Source of the DNA: Xestospongia bergquistia
Lineage: Eukaryota; Porifera; Demospongiae; Haplosclerida; Petrosiidae
Direction: 5' to 3'
Length of the DNA stretch: 64,000 nucleotides
Assembly: GCA_963965975.1 (NCBI GenBank)
Contig: OZ014425.1
Coordinates: 1,687,501-1,751,500, forward strand
A program made the translations under genes and the position numbers. How positions within the stretch are numbered: position 1 is the stretch's first letter; the number at the start of each line of letters is the position of its first letter. Shown in pieces: positions 20,663-33,532 of the stretch. The notes below the pieces were generated by a model that searched no databases, was not told where the DNA came from, and was given only the letters and a program-made list of their open reading frames with translations.

Positions 20663-23600
20663 CTAGAGAGAGAGAAAGAGAGAGAGAGAGATAACAAGTG
20701 AGATATGTACACTTGTCTAAATGTACATTTTTTATATAACAAATGAAATTAGTTGCAACACAATTAATTACTATAACTTTTAACTTGTTCAATGATAGTT
20801 TTAGTTATCAAACAGGTAAGATTTAACTTAGGTTGAAGACTTGAAAGTTGTCAGTATAGCTACAGTGAGATTTTCTTAAGTCACATAGTAATTTGTACAA
20901 ATATAATAACACAATAGCGCACTTACTATAGGAGGTCTTATTGATCTTTGTGAAGTAGTGTTATGTCTATGAGATTGTGACTCTAATTCAATGTCATATG
21001 ATGGTCGTTTGGTAAGACTAGTAATATTATCATCATAGTCTGAGTTATCCTCCTCATCTGTTCTCTGTCTCTTTCTCTCTTGTCTCTGACTACTAATGGA
21101 GGATTCCCTGCTACTACTCCCATTGTCTACTTCATCTCTGTTAGTTGATCTCTTACTGGAGGGTGGAGTAGATGATTGCTCACATGATCTCTTACTAAGT
21201 AGACTTCTCTCTGTCATATATAGATCCATGTAAAAAAGATTACATTAAAGCTGTTTCTTACCTAATATATTTGTAAGGATCACTTCATTCATACTATCAT
21301 TAACTTCAGTTACATTAGAGGACTCTATTAATGATAATACTCAATACTACTATATAGTATATTAATAAGTAATACCTTGAGATTGGGTACATAGTACTTC
21401 ACTTGATACACTAGTAGTAGTGAGCTCTGATATCTAGTATGTGTTACATAATATGTAATGAATACAAGGGAAGAGACAATATACCTTTGTTGACCATACC
21501 AGGTGTCTTCTCTCTTGTAAATGCATCATTTCACAGGTTAAAACACATTCTGCTGCTAAATCATTTACATCAACTATAGCAGGATGAGGAGGATATGAGA
21601 TACACTCAGGACAGCAACAAGTAAAACCAAAGAAGTGACATGATTTATAAGTGTAGTGTAGTGATTGTGTGACTGTCTTTAGACCTTTGTGTAGTGTGGA
21701 GATAATCTGTTTACAGAGGACATCTAATGATAACTTTGGAGTCATTTGGTCAACCCAAACTTCAAGGTAAGTAGCTCGACTAATAAGAGTGACACGATCA
21801 TGATATTTACCAATGATAAAGGTAATCTTGTTACGATGATGGACAATTTTATCAAGTAATTTCCATTCTAGCTCTGATTTAGATGTTTGACTGAGGAGAT
21901 AAACTACTAGACAACACAACATACCCACAGGAGTGTAACCACACTCAAAATAGATTGTCAAAGGAGCAGGACAAATGGACTGATTTCTTTGATCCTCTTC
22001 AACTCGAGCAGGTTTTAAAGCACAAGGCATAAAGTAATAGTTCTCAGTCTTATGACCAACTTTCATCTTCATAGGACCAGCTACAATATGTAGGTGTTTT
22101 AATAGTGATACTAGTCTGGTGGGTGTAAGAGAGTCTCCTTTCCTAGAAGAAAGCTGTTTTACATGTGACTCACTAAATCGGCCATTATCACGAAACTCCT
22201 TTTCAGTTGAGGCACTTCCTAACTCTTTAAAAGTAAAACATGATGTGATGAGTTGTGTAATTCTATCAAATACAAGTTGGAGGTCAGTGATCACAATATT
22301 TCCTAGTCCCTCTACCTCTGGATAATACATAATAACACCCACTCTGTGATGTAAAAACCAGAGAACTGACTTGAAGTCTTCTCTATCTTTGATTCCACAC
22401 TCCTGAGCCATTTTATAACATGTATCTAGAAGATGAATAGGCTTTTTACTCTTTCGTAATTTTAGACTAAAGGCACACCAAGAAGCAGGAACAGGTAACT
22501 CATGAAACTTGTTAGAAATGACTCTGTGGAGTAAAGAACGTAACTCTTCTATTTCCTTTTGATCATTTCTTGTGTCAAGAGGAAAAATCACTTGATCTGG
22601 AGTTGAATATTGTACAAGATCTTCTCTAAAAAGTTCACCACTATCTTGTATCTTCAATTTAAGATGGTTGTTGACTAAATCCACTTTAGCTTGAGCTTCA
22701 GTTTCATTCGGAAAACAGTCTCTGTGAGTAGCTATGAGGAATGCAGCAGGTTCTGACTCATCATTCAGTGGTACTTTATCAAAACTCCATCCAATAGTAT
22801 TTTGTCTCAAACAAGCTATACTAGCTAGAGAACGAAAGATGACCTCTTCATGAGTGAGGGATGTTTGATAAGGTTTAGAATCACCACTAGATGATCGATA
22901 TGTAATTTCATAACGACTTGTCAAGTCTATTGTTAGATCAAACACAAGTAGATTGATAGCTGGACCAGTGATAAGAGCTGGTAACATTTCATGGAACTCA
23001 GGTTGTCCTCCAGTATCAATGATATGTAACATAGCATGACTGTCTTTGGTGGTTTGCTGAGATCTCTCTTCATATATCTTCCGCTTTTTGGCTGGAATAT
23101 TCTCAACTAATTTTGATAGAGAATTAATACCTTCTTTATGTTTTGCACCAGTGGTCTCAACTTTTTTTCTAAATCCTTTTTCTTTCTCTTTTTCCAATTC
23201 TTCATCTATTTCCTGAGTGCCTTCTTGTTTCTCTAGATCTGTTTTGTTCATTTCATTGTCATCTTCAATCTCCTTTTCTTTTTCCTCTACAAATCTTTTT
23301 TCAATCTTATTTTCAAATGTCTCAGTGATGTCTTCACTTATGTTCATTTCATTGTCATCTTCAACATCCTTTTCTTTTCCCTCCATTTTGTATTCCGGAT
23401 CCAATTCAGCTATATTTTGTAAATTGCCCTCTTCGTATGTCATAGCATTTGCAATTACACTTTTGCTTTCAAAATTAGTGGCATGATGACTTTGTGAATT
23501 ATTAGTTGCAATTTTTTCTAGCACTAAAACAGCTTCTTCATCTAGATCTTGTTTTCTCCATTCTGTGGAACCTTCCTTTATTAGACCAGGGACTACTACA

Positions 23601-26191
23601 CTTTGTTTTTGTAGTTTACAAAATGAATTAACTTGTATGGCTGCATCAACCACACCAGTACTAAGAGAAAGTTCTGTAAGAGACTCATTGAGTAATCTCT
23701 TCTTCAAAGTATTCTTACCAGCACCTGGTGGTCCTGTTAAGATACACTTGACAACACACAACATTGCCTCTCCACTAGTAAGCATTGCTTGTTGATACTT
23801 GCAAATACTTGTTTTCATTGATGTTAACTTACCAAACTTGTCTTTAGCAGTGATCTTGCTGCAGCCTTGCTGAACAAGATGTCGTACAATGTCTGCATTT
23901 CCAGACTGACAAGCTAATTCTAATGGTCTCAGTCCGTCAAAATTCTCAGTTTCAATATTACATAGAGAGTGGTTAGTTAGAATTTTGACAATTTTAAAAT
24001 GACCCTTTTCACAAGCTATATGTAATGGGGTGTTGTCACCATAAAAATCATTCACATTACACCCAACGTCTTCAACAAGATGTTGTACAATCTCTACATT
24101 TCCAGAATAACAAGCTAAATGGAGTGGTCTCTGTTGATAATCATTCTCAGTGTCAATATTAGCTTGAGAACACTTTGTTAGGATTTTAACTTTTTCAAAA
24201 CAACCCTTCTCACATGCTATATGTAATGGAGTGTTGCTAGATTGACTCTTAGCAGTGACATCACATTTTTTCAATTCAACAAGATGTTGTACAATATCTA
24301 CATTTTCAGATTGACAAGCTATATGAAGCGGTCTCTTGTGCTGTTTATTCTCCACTTCAATATTACATGAAGGGTGGGCAGTTAGAATTTTGACTACTTC
24401 AGAATGACCCTTTTCACATGCTATGTGTAATGGAGTATTGCCATAACAACATTTTACTGTAACTTCACAGTCTTTCTCTTGAACGAGATGTATTACAATG
24501 TCTAAATTCCCAGATTCACATGCTTTATGGAGTGGTCTCTGGTGATGAGTATTTTCAACTTCAATATTACATCGGGGGTGAGCAGTTAGAATCTTGACTA
24601 TTTCAAAGTGACCTTTTTCACATGCTACATGTAATGGCGTGTCACTAAAGTTATCTTTAGCAGTAACATCACAGTTTTTTTCTACCACAAGGTGTCGTAT
24701 AATGTCTATACTTCCAGATTGACACGCTAAATGGAGTGGTCTTTGCTTGCAATCATTTTCAGCTTCAACATCACATTGAAGATGAGATGTTAGAACTTGG
24801 ACCATCTCAAAATGACCCTCATTACATGCTATGTGCAATGGACTTCTGTCAAGAATATATCGCTTACTTTCAAGAATAAAAGTCCCTATTCTAACAAGAT
24901 ACTGGGCAACATCTACACATCTCAATTCTACTGCCTCACAAAGTGGGTAGTCTGACTCAAAAATGTAGCTCACATTAGTGTCCTTGCTAATAAAAACAGG
25001 CTGATCTTCCTGACGTCTCTTTTTTAAATATTCCTTGAAGCCAATCTTACTAACTAACATTTCAATCATTGATCCTGGTACATTATCTTCTACTGCTGAC
25101 ATGATACATTGATGTATGCTATCAACACTAACCTTCTCTCTCAGGAACATAACTATTTCTTTACGTCCCTGACAAAGTGCATAATGGAGTGGTTGCCATC
25201 CTGTATTGTCTAATACTTCAAGATTACATTGTGGTTTAGAAGCTAGATATTCTACTACTGCTAAATGACCATAATTACATGCATTATGTATTGGAGTGTA
25301 TCCTTTGTCATCTGATACATTGATATCACAATCTCCAGCAACAAGTGCATTAACTATTTCCAAATAACCAAGTCTAGCAGCATGATGTAATGGATACATT
25401 CCACAGTTATTACTTCTAGTCTCACAGTTACATTGAGGGTGACTAAGGAGATATTGAACTATTGGTAGATGACCATACTCAATAGCTCTATGTAGAGGAG
25501 TGTATGCCTCACTATCTAAACCATTTACATCACATCCTACCTCATTAACAAGGTACTGTACTATATCTAGATCACCTGATCTAGCTACTTGATGAAGGGG
25601 AGGAGAACTACTGTCTTTCCATTGAATAGTGACACTACTTTGAAAAATTTGTTTTGCTAAATACACGTGGTTTTCTTGACGTACTCTAGTCATGAAACCT
25701 CTAAATGATATTGCTCTCAATAATATTGTCATTATATCCCAATTTGGTGCCACTTTAATACACTGATATATATCATCAGGATCCAATATATAGTCAGGAT
25801 TAGTACATATCAATGATACAATGTTACTGTGACCATTTATACTGGCAAAATAAAGAGGGGTTTCCCCTTGTAAAGTAGGAAGGCCAAAATCACAATGATG
25901 ACTGCATATTAGATACTCCACAAACTCTTTTTTTCCAGCACCACAAGCCAAATGAAGTGGCGAGGAACCTTCACTGTTACGCAAAAAACTACAACTTACA
26001 ATTTCAGAAGCGGCAATAAGATATTGTAATACGTCTAATCCACAGTGGGAAGAACTGCAACACAAATGAAAGAGTGTGTTCCCTTGATCATCACGTACCC
26101 AAGGAGACGTACCACTCATAACAAGTCTCTTAACAAGATCGAGATCGCCTTTAGAACAGGCATCACAAATCTCTATTGTTGACTGTTCCAT
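20378..26191 (-). CDS. ANK-Roc-COR-death domain GTPase, copy 3 (complete; P-loop Ser to Asn)
   Basis: Five phase-consistent exons (21485-26191, 21376-21433, 21262-21324, 20927-21210, 20378-20662) give about 1,798 residues. It starts MEQSTIEICDACSKGDLDLV; the frame is open further upstream, but that part crosses the FHA gene's first exon and is not needed. About 800 residues of ankyrin repeats come first, then the nucleotide-binding P-loop GPPGAGKNT (about 820), a Glu-rich insert, DTGGQPEF (about 1060), ATHRDC (about 1152), a COR-like region (PASWCAFSLKLRKSKKP...WFLHHRVGVIMYYPEVEGLG), a Ser/Arg linker and a death domain in the last exon. The P-loop has Asn where copy 2 and nearly all P-loop GTPases have Ser/Thr, the Mg2+ ligand. 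Binding or cycling should be altered, as in Ras S17N (inference). Complete otherwise. Confidence 0.88.
20664..20691. repeat. (AG)n microsatellite forming a polypyrimidine tract
   Basis: AGAGAGAGAGAAAGAGAGAG on the plus strand is (CT)n on the transcribed strand, ending directly at the CTAG acceptor of the copy 3 death-domain exon. The remainder of this intron (to 20926) shows nothing else. Confidence 0.8.
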
Positions 26192-26280
26192 TGTTTTGAG
26201 AGGGAGTGGCTTCAAATTAAATATTCTCTTTATAATGCCCACCTGATTAAGTTGACCCTGCAAACTGCAAAAGTGCCAAG
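26192..26280. promoter_or_regulatory. Divergent start region, module 3
   Basis: An 89-bp spacer between the ATG of ANK-ROCO copy 3 (26191, minus) and the ATG of the intact FHA gene (26281, plus). This is the only module in which both genes look intact, so it is the reference for the shared promoter arrangement. Confidence 0.6.
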
Positions 26281-29200
26281 ATGTTTGGACGTTCTCGTAG
26301 TCTTGGTGAGACAGCTCTGAAGACACAATTAAATATTGCACAACAAAGAATATCTACATTAGAAGACTACATACACAGTAGAGAGAGACAATATCAGGTA
26401 AGACTACTGGTACATTGTCTGTTATGATATGATCAGAGACTGTTTCTTGTTGTAGACTACTATATCTCATCTTCATGGAGAACGTAGAGAATCACGTGAT
26501 CAGTATTCATCTGGTGTAGGTCAGTTTATCTCTCAACGTAGAAGACGTGTTGGTAGAACACATGATATTATTATGTCTATGAGAAGTGTTGGATCTACAT
26601 CATTTGAAGAAGGAAATGAAGTAGAAAATGGTAAGTAAAAGACAATTATCTATTGTAATGAGATCTACTTATAATCTACTGCTCATGTTAACATTTAATT
26701 TAAAACTGATTGTTTGCTAACAATATTTCAGCTTTAGATTATATGAGAACAAAATACTGTAATCTGATTGGTCAATCGACACTTTTAAATCCCATACTAA
26801 ACCTCTGAATTAATTTTGTCCATAACAATATCATTTGTCATATCATCTAATAACTTGTAGTAACAATTATATTATTATTATATCACTAATATTAGTAACA
26901 AACAATATTAACAATATATTATATTAGTAATTAATGGAGTACATAGTGTTTAATTATAATTAAATAGTTGTTAATATCTTCAATATCATCATATGTTGTC
27001 TATTATAGAACAGTTAGTAATTACATGTTCTTTAGAACTTCAGATCTTTACTTTTGAATTATTATAATATAAAAACTTTAGATATTGTGTTCCCTCATTT
27101 TTATATGAACTGTGAATGCATATCTAATTAATGTTGGGGGTGGAGCCTGAGGTTATTAGTATTTCCATGATAGTTTCATTACATGTAGTACAGTATCTAT
27201 TTTACAGTATTAGTATGAACTTTGAATATCATGTTTGATAAATAAGTGTTTGTTAGTTAGTTTACAATAAACCAAACTATTCTCATCTCAAATACAAATA
27301 TCTACTAATTTTATAATATTAATGATAATATACAAACCAAACTGTTCTCATCTCAAACACAAATACTGTAAATTAGGAAAGTTTCATCATGAAAAAAGTC
27401 TGAACATTGGACATTGTATTAAAAATAAACACACTAACATTATTATACATTGAAATATATATAATAGTAATATTTATAGTATGTAATTGTGTTAGAAATG
27501 TGTTCAACATATTAATTTTTTACTTGAAACTTTCTTAACACAAAGGTTCCCAATCTATGATATATCTAGTAATTTTATAATAATAATGATAACTTATAAA
27601 AACATGAAAACTTAACACAATAAGTTAATATGTATATTATAATAATTAAAGTATTATATTGTAAGGTTTCCTTTGGTACTACAAAGTTATTAACAACATA
27701 GCTAGTTAGGTTTTAAAGTTTGTTTATGTATATATATTACTATAAATATTTGATTTGTTATGTTATATACAAACTATATTATAATGTACATATATTATAA
27801 TGTACATATATTATAAATTAATGTACATATATTATAATGTAATATAGTTAGTAATATAGTGGATGTTTTTCTTATTATTTAGAGAATCTTCAAGCACCTC
27901 TTGGTGAATTTGTCAGCCTTAAATTAGTTAAAGCTCTTGAACCTGATGAAGACACACCCATTCCATTTGTTATCCGACGTCTAGTTGGGCGTGTCTACCA
28001 CGTTGGTCCAGAGGGTATCACTCTGGGTACCTCTCCTCATTGCTCAGTAATATTACCAGCAGAGGCAGAGATCCAAAAAGAACATTGTCAAATTATATGG
28101 AGAGATGACAATGATAGTAATGATGACTTGGAAAGAACAGAAACAGGCAGACATTTATCTCGACAAAGGAGAGTAGAAGATGGTGGCCATTTTATATTGA
28201 AGGATCTTACAGCTGGTACTGGTGTGTTTTATATCAGTCATGTGACACATCATGTGACAACACCTATTGAAGAAGAAGAAATACCTAGTAATGAAGAGTC
28301 TATTGCCATAGAAACAGATACTGTAGGAAGTGACAAATTTCCTATGGTATTAAGTTATGGTATACGTTTTGTTACTGGTATATTAGTATGGGAACTATCT
28401 GCTTTATCTCCTAGTGAAGTATTAACTGCTAAATTGTTCCATTTGGCTAAACAAAGGGATCTAGTACAACTTAAGGAACAAATTAATAAAATGGAGTCCT
28501 CTACTTTAAATGTTCCTACTCTTACAATTACAGGTTTGTTAAATCAATATATAAAATATATAATTGTAAAAAGAACTTTATCAATAACTTAATATCTTAC
28601 TGTTTGTAGTTGATATTACTTTATAACTTTAGTCTCATCTTCATCCTCACACACCCCCAGGAAATAAATGACTTATCTTAGTTACAATAATAACATTTAA
28701 CTAGAAACATTAAGTACATAATCTACTATAATATCATTATAATACTAGGTCATAATAACTATATAAATCATATTAACAATATATTGTAACTAATGTATTA
28801 AACACATACTATATTATAATGATCTGACTCAAGTGTTGTTTATTAGTATTATACACATATAACTGATCTAGTTAGGACTTGTTCAGACTTGTCCTAAATA
28901 TATAAATTATAATACACATATTGTATTGTAGTGATATGACTTAATTGTTTATAGAATGTTTTCATTAATAGGTACTAAGGATAATGAACAGAGTTCTATA
29001 AAGTTTTCAATTGACTCCGTATTCTCAACTCCAGTTCTTCCTTTAACATCTTATGATATTAATACTGAATATCAACCACCATCATATGAAGGAGATGATA
29101 AATTTAATGCTTTATTTGCTCCTCGTAAATCATTTGGTATTACACAGTTCTCTCTTAACACTCCCTCTACTGCCAATATTCGTCAAGTGCCACGCCTCCT

Positions 29201-32200
29201 ACTTCATATTGCTATTGATAATAGTGATATAGAAATGGTAACTTATCTCTTATCAAGAGGAGCTAATGTAAGTGGGTGTGGTTATCACTCTAGTCATTAT
29301 TGTCTTTTGTTCTAATATAGGTTAACAAAGCAGCTGGTGAATTCCAATATACTGCTGTCCATTTAGCAGCATTACGTAATGATGATGTCATTATGACACT
29401 ATTATTAAAATATGGAGCTGATGTAGAAATAAGAAATGCTGAACACTTAACTCCATTGGCTATGACAACTAATTACAGTGTTAGGTAAGTCTCAACCACA
29501 CCTACTAATTATGTTCAAATATATTCTTTTAGAAAAATGTTACTGAACTCAGTTTTGTTATGTGCTGCAGCTGATGGTAGTGATATATCAGAAGTGACAC
29601 GCCTCCTGACAACCACACCCATTAGTCCCAATGTAAAGGGTTTAAGACATAAATGTGCACTTCATCTTGCAGCTGCCAAAGGATATCGAGAAATTGTTGA
29701 ATTTCTTATATTGAATGGAGTAAGTTTGATTACATGATCCTCGATAGTCATGTGACAATCATGTGATTTTAGGTTGATGTTAATATTAGAGGAGGTAGTC
29801 GTCAACGTACAGCACTTCATTATGCCAGTTTAGGAGGTTATGCTGATATCATTCAAATCTTATTAAGTGCAGGAGCTCATGAGTTTACCAGAGATGCCGG
29901 AGGATATACTCCTCTTAATCTTTGTCAAGGAGATGCTTGTCGTCTTTTACATACTGTATGTCTGTTAATATGTGTATGTATTTTATTATTGTTGCTATAG
30001 AAACCAATGTCTCTATGTCTAGCTGTACAAAGTGGTAACATTGATCAGGTCAAGATAATACTTGAACAAAGAGAATGTCATGAAAATAGAGATGATGATG
30101 ATGATGTTATTAATCTACGTAATGATCAGACACATGCTCCATTACATTTAGCATGTATTCTAGGATCTATGTAAGTATAATTCATCTAATTATACATCAA
30201 TTAATACATTTATTATTTGATACTTGTTATTATTCATCCATTTTGAAATATGGTAGATGAAAATCCTGTATAATTAGGAATTGAAATCAGGAGCTTTAGA
30301 ATACCTACTTGTCTTGAATTCAAATCATTATAATTCTTTATTTATAATAAAGTTATTAACATTTCATCATTTAGGGATCTAGTACAGTTGTTAGTTTCAT
30401 ATGGTGCTCAAGTAGATATTCATGGTGGTAGTGATTCATGGACACCCTTGTTTTATGCTGCTATGTCAGGTGATTATCACATGACTACAAGTACAAGTAT
30501 CATGTGACATTTTTATATATACATATAGGTCACATTCATTTAGTGGAATTTTTATTATCAGTTGGTGCTAATCCTGAAGTATGAGATATAGTGTAATGAT
30601 ATAGTATATGATTAGATGTATCTTATCACTATAGGAGGAGGACAGTCAAGGTAGTACTGTGAGGGAGAGATTGATAAAGGCAATAGAAGAGACTGAAGAA
30701 TGTATGACACGTCTTAAACAACGAGAGAGATCAGCTGTTAGTTTACACTACCTTTATACTAATAGATTAATATTGTTTGTTAATAATTATTTAAAATATG
30801 TTATTAAGATCTCTTATTTTATAAGTAACTTACAAATATCAGTTTAGTATCTCATGTTATCATTGACTATCTTCTTTCTATCTTTTAGTCTGTTGTAGAT
30901 ACTAACCTTATTACAAGACTCTCTGTTAATATGTTAAGACAGGTATATAAACACTTATATCTCATTGTAATTATTGATTTTAATTACAGGAGAGTTCCCC
31001 ATCTTGTTCTGTTGAAAATGAATTAGAATGGCAAAATTTAAAACTCACAAAATTAAAGGAGGTCTTGTCTTTGTTGACCACACCCACAGAGAAACTTCTG
31101 TCTGCTTTGAATGACAAGAATCTCTCAGAGTTTGTGTAAGACACTTCATATCTACCAGTATCTATTTTTACATGGTCATCCATTTTTTGTCTTACCATTA
31201 TCTTTCCATCTATCTAGTTCTCTATTGGAGTCAGGCACAATATCACCTGATATATTACTGGGTAATAGACCAGTTTTAGTACAGATCTGTGAGGATGGAT
31301 TATATGGTTTTGCTAAAGTTTTATTAGATCATGGAGCAAAAGTAATTTATTTGTAATAATACATTAACATGTACATGTACATGTAGGTGTGTCTAGATGG
31401 TGCAGCCAATGAAATCCCTCTTATAGTAGCAGCCAGTAATGGGGATGTCCCTTTATTAAAGTTATTAATAGAATATGGAGCTAATGTAAATGTCCAGGTT
31501 TGTATATTACATTATATTAATATATGATATCTATCTCTTTATAATGTAGAGTTGTGATACATTAAATACTGCATTACATGAAGCAGCATCTACCAATGAT
31601 ATTGAAGTTGTTAACTATTTATTATCTGTTGGTGCTGATATAACATTAGTTAATATATCTGGTGAACAATCCTTTGATTGTACTACTATATCAGAGATAC
31701 GCAAGTAAGTAGACTGTCTGTTCATCCATTAATACTATTATCATTTAATTAATAAAATTAGTTAATTATATTTTATCTATTTTATTTAATCCACTCATGT
31801 CTATCCTATGTATTCATCCATTCCTCCCATCTATTGATCCATTCATCTCATATATCCTCCCATTTATTGATCCATTCATCTCATCTATTGATCCATTTCA
31901 TAGACTATTAGCTACTGGTAACAATAGATTATTGGTTGCTGTTATGGAGGATGACCAAACTGTTATATCTCATCTTGTATTAGAAGAGGGTGTGTCAGTT
32001 AATACAGAATATTATCATAATGGTTATACAGCATTACATCAAGCATGTGAGGAAGGATATGATGAGATTACACAATTACTAATTGAACTGGGAGCTGATA
32101 TTAACAAGAAGGTATGATAGTCATGTGATTTGTTTTGTTATCATGTGATTGTCACATGATTGTATGGTATATAATTAAAACCTCTAAAGGCATTCTATAT

Positions 32201-33088
32201 TAAGGATACTTTCACAATAAGGATAGTGGTTCAAAAGTGTTAGATGTTTCATTATACAGTATCACATGATTGTCACATGTTTGTATTCTACATAATATCT
32301 GTTTATAGGGTGGACTGTATCTACAGACTCCATTACATATAGCTAGTCAGAGAAACCATCTTGAAGTGGCAAAGGTCCTTTTAAAACACGGAGCTAGAGT
32401 TGATATTAAAGACTCTGATGGCCAGGTATAACTAGTCAAACCTGTTTTATCAACTAGTTTATATATATGTATTGTACAGGTACCCTTTGAAATTGCCTCA
32501 ACAAACCAAATGCGTAAAGTACTTGTAGAAGCTCGTCAACTCCACCCTCCTCCCCCTCCACCATCATCCTCCTCCTCAGATGAGGGGGTGGAGTCTGAAG
32601 GCAAGCTGTGTCTAATATGTATGGACAAAGTTATCAATACCATCATTTTACCATGTGGACATCAGGTTAATAATTACTTGTTTTGGGGTTGGTCCCTATA
32701 ATATTTGTTATCACAATATACTATTATTATAGACAGTAATAATAATGATAATTAACATGATAGTTACCTTGTTATATGATATGTATTTAGTATTACATTG
32801 TTATGTTAACAAGATAGTTAATACATTAGATATGTGTTCATATAATATAGTACTATTATATTAACAAATTACTATAGACTATCTGAAGGTCAATTCAAAA
32901 ATAGATCATGTTTTACTAATTATAGCAGCCCCTAGATTAATATAATAATATTAACTGTTTACATTAATAATAAAGTTTATATGTTCATTTTTCTTATGTA
33001 GGCATTCTGTATTGACTGTGTAACTCAAATTACACAATGTGCATTGGATAGACAATCTATTAGAGAAGTCATTCCTATTTTTAAATGA
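26281..33088 (+). CDS. FHA-ankyrin-RING protein, intact copy 3
   Basis: Twenty exons joined in phase give about 1,125 residues: 26281-26397, 26456-26630, 27883-28533, 28972-29267, 29321-29484, 29533-29719, 29773-29955, 30001-30170, 30375-30469, 30529-30578, 30635-30736, 30889-30942, 30990-31135, 31218-31341, 31387-31497, 31550-31704, 31904-32111, 32309-32425, 32480-32665, 33002-33088. The N-terminus (MFGRSRSLGETALKTQL...) is helical and basic. Exon 3 has an FHA-like fold signature (TLGTSPHCSVILP, KEHCQIIWRD, FILKDLTAGTGVFY), a phosphopeptide-binding domain, with Thr replacing the usual Arg after the first Gly. Ankyrin repeats fill exons 4-10 and 14-18, split by a coiled-coil-like stretch in exons 11-13. 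The C-terminal RING has CLIC, CGH and CIDC with final CALD. Probably an E3 ubiquitin ligase; substrate unknown. Confidence 0.85.
26951..27670. other. Extra 720 bp in FHA intron 2 of module 3
   Basis: Flanks CATAGTGTTT and GGTACT(A/T)CAAAGTTATT are adjacent in copy 1 (near 4700) but 720 bp apart here. The insert is AT-rich, without open frames, inverted ends or an obvious target duplication. It is either an unidentified insertion or a deletion in copy 1. Confidence 0.5.
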
Positions 33089-33532
33089 ATTCCCCAATTT
33101 TTGACAAATGTTTTTGGGTTCTAGTTTTTTTTTAAAACAATAAGTATCATTTTTTTGATAGAAGATATGAGAACAAGTAGGTGTGACTAATTGAGAAGAA
33201 TTAACACAATTATTAATAATGATAGGAGGTATACACATTATGAAATGAGGAATAAAGAATGAAATGAAAATAGCAAGTTTATTGGCCAATAACACAAAAA
33301 ACAATAACAATAGTACATTTACAGTAAACACATGTAATGATACATGATGTACTCATGTATGGTATATAACATTAAACTTATAAATGATAATAATAAACTG
33401 AATAATTAAAGAAGCTGTGCCAATCATTTGCTAATACCAGGGGGAATTCACTACTTTATAGCCACATTGGACTATTTTTAATTAATTGGATTTCAGCTGG
33501 AGTCTGTAGCGACCATCACTTGACAGACCAGT

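Noticed and set aside
26192..26341. N-terminal extension of ANK-ROCO copy 3 (MQYLIVSSELSH...) upstream of MEQSTIE
   Set aside because: It reads antisense through the FHA gene's exon 1, and its sequence is not ankyrin-like. The MEQ/MEE start is shared by all three copies and fits the family better.
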